Part shown: positions 1 to 5,195 of the stretch, piece by piece
Layout of the letters: every line of letters begins with the position of its first letter
Position numbering within the stretch: position 1 is the stretch's first letter
Origin: Planctomycetota bacterium
GTDB taxonomy: Bacteria > Planctomycetota > Planctomycetia > Isosphaerales > Isosphaeraceae
NCBI GenBank assembly: GCA_021777685.1
Contig: JAJYDH010000241.1
Span: forward strand, 1-9,347
DNA length: 9,347 bases
Direction: 5' to 3'
Translations under genes and position numbers: made by a program
Notes under the pieces: model-generated
What the model was told of the DNA's origin: nothing
Database searches by the model: none
What the model saw: only the letters and a program-made list of their open reading frames with translations

Positions 1-1246
1 GCTCGGTCGCCTGCGAGCCGACGAGGTGGGCGCCCAGCAGTTCGCCGTGCTCGGCGTCGAAGATCAGCTTGACGAAGCCCTCGGTCTCGTCGGCGGCCTG
101 GGCCCGGCCGCTGGCGATGAACGGGAACTTGCCGACCCGGATCTTGTGCCCGGCCTCCTTCGCGCCCTTTTCGGTCAGGCCGACGCTGGCAACCCCGGGG
201 TCGGTGTAGGTGCAGCCGGGGACGTTCGAGTAGTCGATCGGGTGCGGGTGCTTGCCGCAGAGGTTCTCGACGCAGTTGATCGCCTCGTGGTGCGCGACGT
301 GGGCCAGCCACGGGGGGCCGTTCACGTCGCCGATGGCGTAGATTCCCGGGACGTTCGTCTTGTAGCCGTTCTGGGGGTCGGCCTTGATGAACCCCTTGAA
401 CAGCTCGACGCCCAGGCCGTCGGCGAAGACCCCCTCGACGTTCGCGAGCACGCCGATCGAGACGAGCAAGATCTCGGCCTCGAAGGTCTTCGGGCCTTGC
501 GGCGTCTCGACCTCGACCTTCACGCCGGAGGCGGACTTCGTCACCTTGCCGGTCTTCGACCCGGTGAAGATCTCGATCCCCCGGCGAGTCAGGCTCTTGG
601 CCAGCGCGGCGGACGAGTCCTCGTCCTCGCCGGGGAGGACGCGGTCGAGCAGCTCGATGACCGTGACCTTGGTGCCGATCGCGTTGTAGAAGTAGCCGAA
701 CTCCAGGCCGATCGGCCCCGCGCCGATGATGACCATCGACTTCGGCTGCTTCTCCAGCGACATCGCCTCTTTATAGGAGATGATCTGCTTGCCGTCGAAC
801 TCCGCGCCGGGCAGGGGCCGAGGGCGGACGCCGGTGGCGATCACGATCGACTCGGCCGTCACGGTCTCGGTGCCGATCTGGACCTTGTTCTTCGCGACGA
901 CCTTGGCGGTGCCGAGCTTGTGCTGGACCTTGTACTTCTTGAAGAGTTGCTCGATCCCCTTGTTCAGGGTGCCCGCGACGTTCCGGCTCCGGCCGATCAT
1001 CTGGCCGAAGTCCCAGCGGGCATCGCCGCTGTAGCCGAACGCCTTGCCGTGGCGGGAGATCAGCTCGACGAGGTGGGCGTTGGTCAGGAGCGCCTTGGTC
1101 GGGATGCAGCCCCAGTTCAGGCAGATCCCGCCGAGCTTGTCGCGCTCGACGCAGAGCACGCGCTTGCCAAGCTGGGCCGCGCGGATCGCCCCGGCATAGC
1201 CCGCCGGGCCGCCGCCAATCACGACGATGTCGAAGTCGTGAGCCAT
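1..1246 (-). CDS. lpd: Dihydrolipoyl dehydrogenase (E3 of pyruvate dehydrogenase), 3' end outside the window
   Basis: E3 flavoprotein that reoxidises the dihydrolipoyl group on E2, passing electrons through a redox disulfide and FAD to NAD+; cytoplasmic. The translation starts MAHDFDIVVIGGGPAGYAG, an N-terminal FAD-binding GGGPAG motif (residues 11-16). The redox pair follows in GGICLNWGCIPTK, with Cys42 and Cys47. An NAD-binding GAGPIG lies at 175-180, and the second FAD motif, YAIGD, ends at Asp307. The first 415 codons are present. Family members run about 460-475 residues, so the end of the dimerisation domain, including the catalytic His-Glu pair, lies beyond base 1. The ATG at 1246 is preceded by AAGGGA (1251-1256) at 4-5 bases and directly by the conserved N terminus. 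It is the last gene of the pdhA-pdhB-pdhC-lpd order, 177 bases after pdhC. It may also serve 2-oxoglutarate dehydrogenase or glycine cleavage, which the sequence cannot show. Confidence 0.96.
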   Translation of the reverse strand, partial: MAHDFDIVVIGGGPAGYAGAIRAAQLGKRVLCVERDKLGGICLNWGCIPTKALLTNAHLVELISRHGKAFGYSGDARWDFGQMIGRSRNVAGTLNKGIEQLFKKYKVQHKLGTAKVVAKNKVQIGTETVTAESIVIATGVRPRPLPGAEFDGKQIISYKEAMSLEKQPKSMVIIGAGPIGLEFGYFYNAIGTKVTVIELLDRVLPGEDEDSSAALAKSLTRRGIEIFTGSKTGKVTKSASGVKVEVETPQGPKTFEAEILLVSIGVLANVEGVFADGLGVELFKGFIKADPQNGYKTNVPGIYAIGDVNGPPWLAHVAHHEAINCVENLCGKHPHPIDYSNVPGCTYTDPGVASVGLTEKGAKEAGHKIRVGKFPFIASGRAQAADETEGFVKLIFDAEHGELLGAHLVGSQATE

Positions 1247-1304
1247 GAGATCCCTTCTGTGTCGTCGATCGGTCGAAAGTTGCGGAATGCTCGAACTGCG
1301 ATGA

Positions 1305-1310
1305 ATTATG
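1305..1310 (-). promoter_or_regulatory. Possible -10-like hexamer at the repeat edge, upstream of lpd
   Basis: On the minus strand the hexamer CATAAT, one base off TATAAT, spans the junction between the large inverted repeat and unique sequence, about 59 bases before the lpd ATG. No TTGACA-like -35 element is seen 16-18 bases upstream, where the DNA is the G+C-rich repeat arm. It could let lpd be transcribed separately from pdhABC, but a chance match is quite possible. Confidence 0.15.
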
Positions 1311-1388
1311 TAGGGTGGGTCGAGCCTCGGGCGAGCCCCACCACCGAATTGGTCTGGTGGGGCTCGCCCGAGGCTCGACCCACCCTAC
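1310..1388. repeat. Perfect 34-bp inverted repeat (REP/MITE-like palindrome) between pdhC and lpd
   Basis: The left arm (1310-1343) begins GTAGGGTGGGTCGAGCCTCG and is exactly complementary to the right arm (1355-1388), with an 11-base loop (1344-1354). The element fills nearly half of the pdhC-lpd spacer and would form a very stable hairpin in the operon mRNA. No U-tract follows it on the minus strand, where ATAATTCATC comes next, so it is not a typical intrinsic terminator. No clear target-site duplication flanks it. From memory, palindromes starting TAGGGTGGGTCGAGC are dispersed in many bacterial genomes, so I take it as a REP/MITE-like element. Copy number cannot be seen from one window. 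Confidence 0.9.
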
Positions 1389-1423
1389 GATTGACTTCGC
1401 CCTCGGGTCAATCGGGATACGGT

Positions 1424-2746
1424 TCAGAGCAGCATCGACGTCGGCTCTTCGAGGAGCCCCTTGAGCGTCCGGAGGAACTCGGCGGCGAGCGCCCCGTCGA
1501 CCGCCCGATGGTCGGCCGTGAGGGTGACGGTCATCACGGTGCCGATCTGGAGCGTGTCGCCGACCACGACCGGGCGCTTCTCGCCGGCCCCGACGGCGAG
1601 GATGCCCACCTGGGGCAGGTTGAGGATCGCGTCGAACGCCTTGACCCCGTACATCCCCAGGTTGCTGATCGTGAACGTGCCGCCGGTGAGCTGGGTCGAG
1701 GTCAGCTTGCCCTTGCGGGCGGCCTCGACGATCGCCTCGGAGCCCTGGCGGATCTCGCGGAGGCCCAGGGTGTCGGCGTTGTGGAGGACCGGGACCATCA
1801 GGCCGCCTTCGAGGGCGACGGCGATCCCGACGTTGACGTCGGGATGCTCGACGATCGCCTCGGGCTCGTAGGTCGCGTTCACGCCCGGGTGCTTCCGGAG
1901 GGCGAGGGCCACGCCCTTGGTCACGAAGTCGCCGACGGAGAGCTTGATCTTCTCGGCGGCGAGCTGCTTGTTGAGCCGCTCGCGGATCGAGACGATCTCG
2001 TCGATCCGGATGTCGACGGTGACGTGGATCTCGGGGGCGGACTGCTTGGCCTGGACCATCCGGGCGGCGATCGTCTTCCGCATCGGCGAGTGCGGGGTCC
2101 GCTTCGCGGCGGCGGAAGACGGCTTCGCGGCGGGCGCCGCCTTCGAAGGCGCGGGGACGGCCGATCCGGCCGGGCGTGAGGCGAGGAACGCCTCGACGTC
2201 GCGGCGGATCACCCGGCCGCCGGGGCCGGTCGGCGGGACCTGGCCGAGGTCGACCTTGGCCGAGGCGGCGATCTTGCGGGCCAGCGGGCTCGACTTGATC
2301 CGGCCGCCGCCGTGGACCTCGGAGGCCGTGGCGGCGGGCTTGCCCTGACCGTTGGAGATCTCGGGCTGCGTCGGGCTGCTGGTCATCTCGCGGTAGGGGG
2401 CGTCGGCCCCCTGGGCCTCATGCTTGACCTGCGGCTCGGCGGCGGCCGGTGCGGGCGCGGCGGCGGTCGCCGCGCCCGACTTCGCCGCGATCGCCTGGGC
2501 GTCCTCCCCCTTGCCGGCGAGGATCAGCACGGGGCTGCCGACCTTGACGTCCTGACCCACCTGGGCGCAGAGGACGGCGACGGTCCCCTCGTCGAACGAC
2601 TCCAGCGGCATCACCGCCTTGTCGGTCTGGATGTCGGCCAGCGTGTCGCCTTCCTTGACCTTGTCGCCGACCTTGACCCGCCACTCGACGATTTGGCCGC
2701 TCTCCATCGTGGGGCTGATCGCACCCATGGGCACTTCGATCGGCAC
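1424..2746 (-). CDS. pdhC: Dihydrolipoamide acetyltransferase (E2 of pyruvate dehydrogenase)
   Basis: Structural and catalytic core of the complex: its lipoyl arm takes the acetyl group from E1 and passes it to CoA. The 440-residue product has the standard order. A lipoyl domain (about 2-77) has SPTM near its start and the lipoylated Lys43 in QTDKAVM. An Ala/Pro-rich linker (about 83-149) leads to an E1/E3-binding domain (about 150-187, SSPLARKIAA to GPGGRVIRRDVEAF). A second linker (188-220) precedes the catalytic domain (221-440), which ends with the active-site motif DHRAVDG, giving His413 and Asp417. The start is GTG 2746, with GGGAG (2756-2760) 9 bases upstream; it puts the lipoyl domain at residue 2. 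An in-frame ATG at 2878 would add 44 low-quality residues translated from a repeat-bearing spacer. The TISNLGMYGVKAFDAILN stretch resembles mitochondrial-type PDH E2. An acetoin or branched-chain E2 is less likely given its neighbours. Confidence 0.94.
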   Translation of the reverse strand: MPIEVPMGAISPTMESGQIVEWRVKVGDKVKEGDTLADIQTDKAVMPLESFDEGTVAVLCAQVGQDVKVGSPVLILAGKGEDAQAIAAKSGAATAAAPAPAAAEPQVKHEAQGADAPYREMTSSPTQPEISNGQGKPAATASEVHGGGRIKSSPLARKIAASAKVDLGQVPPTGPGGRVIRRDVEAFLASRPAGSAVPAPSKAAPAAKPSSAAAKRTPHSPMRKTIAARMVQAKQSAPEIHVTVDIRIDEIVSIRERLNKQLAAEKIKLSVGDFVTKGVALALRKHPGVNATYEPEAIVEHPDVNVGIAVALEGGLMVPVLHNADTLGLREIRQGSEAIVEAARKGKLTSTQLTGGTFTISNLGMYGVKAFDAILNLPQVGILAVGAGEKRPVVVGDTLQIGTVMTVTLTADHRAVDGALAAEFLRTLKGLLEEPTSMLL

Positions 2747-2755
2747 GAGACTGAT

Positions 2756-2760
2756 CTCCC
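2756..2760 (-). promoter_or_regulatory. Ribosome binding site of pdhC, deciding the GTG start
   Basis: On the minus strand GGGAG lies 9 bases before GTG 2746. It decides between this GTG and the upstream in-frame ATG at 2878. The protein after the GTG matches the start of E2 lipoyl domains, while the sequence before it does not. Confidence 0.75.
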
Positions 2761-2809
2761 AAATGGCTGGTTGGTCGGCGGTGGCCGAGGGCGTTCGTCC
2801 GGGGCACGA

Positions 2810-2864
2810 CCGAGGGTGTCCGCCCCTTGTTCGGCTCCTGGCCTGGTGGGGCGGCCACCCTCGG
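2810..2864. repeat. Imperfect 17-bp inverted repeat in the pdhB-pdhC spacer
   Basis: CCGAGGGTGTCCGCCCC (2810-2826) pairs with GGGGCGGCCACCCTCGG (2848-2864) at 16 of 17 positions, across a 21-base loop. It lies in the 151-base spacer after the pdhB stop and before the pdhC ribosome binding site. No U-tract follows on the transcribed strand. Its sequence differs from the larger palindrome upstream of lpd. It may be a dispersed element or an mRNA-stability or processing hairpin; only the structure is directly visible. Confidence 0.75.
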
Positions 2865-2897
2865 CGGCCTCGGGTCAATGTCGCGGAGGTTTGACGA

Positions 2898-3881
2898 TCA
2901 GAGGCGGCTGTACATCACGTCGCGGACCTGGGCGACGACCCGGTCGACGCTCGGCAGCATCGAGGCTTCGAGAGCCCGGTTGTAGGGGATCGGCGCGTCC
3001 TTGGTCGTGACCCGGCGGATCGGGGCGTCCAGTTCGTCGAACGCCTTCTGCATGATCCGGTCGGAGATCCCGGCGCCCAGGCCGCAGTAGGGCCAGTCTT
3101 CCTCGACGATCACCGCCCGGTGGGTCTTGCCGACCGATTCGAGCAGGGTGTCGAGGTCGAGCGGGCGGATGGTCCGGATGTCGATGACCTCGGCGTCGAT
3201 CCCCTCGCCGGCCAGGGTCTCGGCGGCGGCCATGGTCGCCTTGAGGGACCGGGAGTAGGTGATCAGGGTCACGTCGGAGCCGGCCCGCTTGATCTCGGCC
3301 TTGCCGATCGGGACGAGGTGCTCGCCGTCGGGGACCTCCCCCTTGTCGCCATAGAGGACCTCGTGCTCGATGAAGATCACCGGGTCGTCGGACCGGATGG
3401 CGCTCTTGAGGAGCCCCTTGGCGTCGGCCGGGGTGGCGGGCATGACGACGGTCAGGCCCGGGATGTGGGCGTACCAGGCTTCGAGCCGGTGCGAGTGGGT
3501 CGCCGCCAGGCAGCCGGCCATGCCCGAGGACCCTCGGAAGACGATCGGCACGGCGAACTGGCCGCCGCTCATGTACCGCATGTTGGCGGCGTTGTTGACG
3601 ATCTGGTCGATCGCCACGAGGCTGAAGCTGAAGGTCATGAACTCGACGATGGGGCGGAGGCCGACCATCGCCGCGCCAATTCCCATGCCGCAGAACCCTT
3701 CCTCGGAGATCGGCGTGTCGATGATCCGGCGGGGGCCGAAGCGGGCGAGCATCCCCTGGCTGACCTTGTAGGCGCCGTCGTACTCGGCGACCTCCTCGCC
3801 CATCAGGAAGACGCGTTCGTCGCGCTCCATCTCCTCGGACATCGCCTGGTTCAGGGCCTCGCGGTAGGCAATGACGGACAT
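2898..3881 (-). CDS. pdhB: Pyruvate dehydrogenase E1 component, beta subunit
   Basis: Beta subunit of the alpha2beta2 thiamine-diphosphate E1, which decarboxylates pyruvate and acetylates the E2 lipoyl arm. The product is 327 residues, normal for the family. Visible landmarks are MGEEVAEYDGAYKVSQGM (27-44), then DTPISEEGFCGMGIGAAM (55-72), where Glu60 aligns with the glutamate that activates the cofactor. FMTFSFSLVAIDQIVNNAA follows from residue 81. THSHRLEAWYAHIPG has His129 at the conserved active-site histidine, and the transketolase C-terminal domain includes DVTLITYSR and IRPLDLDTLLESV. The ATG at 3881 lies 2 bases after the pdhA stop. The frame stays open far upstream, to 5057, but that part only shadows pdhA in another frame. 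Acetoin or 2-oxoacid dehydrogenase beta subunits are related; the E1-E2-E3 order beside aconitase favours pyruvate. Confidence 0.94.
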   Translation of the reverse strand: MSVIAYREALNQAMSEEMERDERVFLMGEEVAEYDGAYKVSQGMLARFGPRRIIDTPISEEGFCGMGIGAAMVGLRPIVEFMTFSFSLVAIDQIVNNAANMRYMSGGQFAVPIVFRGSSGMAGCLAATHSHRLEAWYAHIPGLTVVMPATPADAKGLLKSAIRSDDPVIFIEHEVLYGDKGEVPDGEHLVPIGKAEIKRAGSDVTLITYSRSLKATMAAAETLAGEGIDAEVIDIRTIRPLDLDTLLESVGKTHRAVIVEEDWPYCGLGAGISDRIMQKAFDELDAPIRRVTTKDAPIPYNRALEASMLPSVDRVVAQVRDVMYSRL

Positions 3882-3883
3882 GG

Positions 3884-4897
3884 TCACTCCTGGGGGATGT
3901 GGTGGGCTACCGTGACGTCCTGGTAGAGCGCCTCGGGCGGCGTCTGCTCGCTCTCCTCGGCGAACTTGATCGATTCCTCGACCTCCGCCTTGATCTCGTC
4001 GTGCATCCGCTCGATGGCCTCGTCGTCGATCCAGCCTCGGTCCTTGAGGATGTGCTCGTAGGCGACGATCGGGTCGCGGGCCTTGGCGTCCTCGAGCTCT
4101 TCCTTGGTCCGGTACTTGGCCGGGTCGCTCATCGAGTGCCCCCGATAGCGGTAGGTCTTCATCTCGATGAAGCTCGGCCCCTCGCCGGCCCGGGCGCGGG
4201 CGGCACACTCGCGGGTGGTGGTGGCGACGAGCTCGATGTCGTTGGCGTCGATCGAGTAGCCCGGGATGCCGTAGGCGGTCCCGCAGCGGACGGTCAGGTC
4301 CATCAGGCAGGAGTGGCGATGGAGCTGGGTGCCCATCGACATCATGTTGTTCTCGACGACGTAGATCACCGGGAGCTTCCAGAGGCTGGCCATGTTGAAG
4401 GCCTCGTGGAGCGACCCCTGGTTCATGGCGCCGTCGCCGAAGTAGCAGATGCAGACCGAGTCCTTGTTCTGGTACTTGCTGGCGAAGGCGACGCCGGCGG
4501 CGAGCGGGATGTGGCTGCCGACGATCGCGTGGCCGCCGAGGAAGCCCTTCTCGGCGTCGAAGAAGTGCATCGAGCCGCCCTTGCCCTTCGAGCAGCCGGT
4601 GTAGCGTCCCAGGAGCTCGGCCATCGCCTCGTTGGCGCCCATCCCTCGGGCGAGGGCGTGGCCGTGGTCGCGGTAGGCGGTGATGACGTAGTCGTCCTCG
4701 CGGAGCACGCCGATCGAACCGACGGCCACCGGCTCCTGTCCGCTGTAGAGGTGGCAGAAGCCGCCGATCTTGCCGCCCATCTGGTAGAGCTTGTACGACT
4801 GCTCCTCGAAGCGGCGGATCAGCAGCATCTGCCGAAGCCAGCCGACCGCCTGATTCTTCGAGACCACCGGCTTGGCTTCGGTCGTCGCTTGCGACAT
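3884..4897 (-). CDS. pdhA: Pyruvate dehydrogenase E1 component, alpha subunit
   Basis: Alpha subunit of heterotetrameric E1, carrying most of the thiamine-diphosphate/Mg site. The product is 337 residues. Motifs in order: GGFCHLYSGQEPVAVG (45-60), the substrate/cofactor loop AYRDHGHALARG (74-85), KGKGGSMHFF (104-113), and the thiamine-diphosphate motif beginning GDGAMNQG (154-161) and closing with ENN (182-184). YRYRGHSMSDP follows (249-259). Ser255 occupies the position of regulatory phosphorylation site 1 in mitochondrial E1 alpha; the second mitochondrial site serine is absent (DPAKYRT). Bacterial E1 of this type is not generally known to be phosphorylated. The ATG at 4897 has AGGAG (4907-4911) 9 bases upstream; an open extension to 5398 would overlap aconitase and is not real. 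It is the first gene of the pdh operon, 298 bases after aconitase. Confidence 0.95.
   Translation of the reverse strand: MSQATTEAKPVVSKNQAVGWLRQMLLIRRFEEQSYKLYQMGGKIGGFCHLYSGQEPVAVGSIGVLREDDYVITAYRDHGHALARGMGANEAMAELLGRYTGCSKGKGGSMHFFDAEKGFLGGHAIVGSHIPLAAGVAFASKYQNKDSVCICYFGDGAMNQGSLHEAFNMASLWKLPVIYVVENNMMSMGTQLHRHSCLMDLTVRCGTAYGIPGYSIDANDIELVATTTRECAARARAGEGPSFIEMKTYRYRGHSMSDPAKYRTKEELEDAKARDPIVAYEHILKDRGWIDDEAIERMHDEIKAEVEESIKFAEESEQTPPEALYQDVTVAHHIPQE
3887..3891 (-). promoter_or_regulatory. Ribosome binding site of pdhB inside the pdhA 3' end (translational coupling)
   Basis: The minus-strand junction reads AGGAGTGACCATG: the Shine-Dalgarno AGGAG overlaps the final pdhA codons, TGA ends pdhA and ATG opens pdhB two bases later. 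This arrangement favours coupled translation, fitting the equal numbers of alpha and beta subunits in E1. Confidence 0.85.
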
Positions 4898-5195
4898 GAA
4901 GGCCGACTCCTGATAGGGACCGCCGCCGGGAGACCGCGTCGAGGCGGGGGACGCCGGCGCTTCGGGGGAGGTATGCGTGTGCGGGACGGGGATTCCGCCG
5001 ACCGGGCCGGCGGGCCGCCGTGGGGGCTCGGGGGAGGAGGGCCGACCACGGAACCATTCCATCAATCGCTCGATCTTAACCAAAAACCGTGGCCCCAATC
5101 CAGGCGGGAAGCCGGCGACCGGCCCGGACGGCGAGCGGCGGCCGGAAGAGTGGGACGTCTTCCGAAGGACGGAGGACGCCCCGAACCTCAACCTC
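4898..5195 (-). promoter_or_regulatory. acn-pdhA intergenic region, probable pdh promoter and leader
   Basis: This 298-base stretch contains no credible gene. Its only locally A+T-rich part is about 5053-5098, with an A5/T5 run at 5082-5086 and a weak -10-like TAAGAT on the minus strand (5073-5078); no convincing -35 is seen. A 6-bp inverted repeat, CCACGG (5046-5051) and CCGTGG (5087-5092), frames this patch and could be an operator or a coincidence. The remaining roughly 150 bases to pdhA are G/C-rich leader ending in the AGGAG ribosome binding site. A promoter here is inferred from gene spacing rather than from a clear consensus. Confidence 0.35.
5157..5177 (-). terminator. Weak hairpin just after the aconitase stop
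   Basis: On the minus strand GTCCTCCG and CGGAAGAC pair at 7 of 8 positions around a 5-base loop, starting 18 bases past the aconitase stop. No U-rich tail follows, so intrinsic termination is doubtful. It may protect the 3' end of the mRNA or be chance in G/C-rich DNA. Confidence 0.2.

Noticed and set aside
1310..1388. The palindrome as an intrinsic terminator of pdhABC
   Set aside because: No U-rich tract follows on the transcribed strand and the arms are far longer than usual terminator stems; lpd directly follows as the expected last gene of the operon.
26..2179. 717-residue open frame on the plus strand opposite lpd and pdhC
   Set aside because: It is antisense to two clearly recognised genes, is biased to Asp, Arg, Gly, Leu and Val as expected from the complement of G/C-ending codons, and crosses the palindromic repeat. 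No domain is recognisable.
3882..5057. Upstream extension of the pdhB frame to a 719-residue protein
   Set aside because: The extension is a shadow frame of pdhA, rich in Arg and Pro. The true pdhB start at 3881 has a ribosome binding site and the conserved N terminus.
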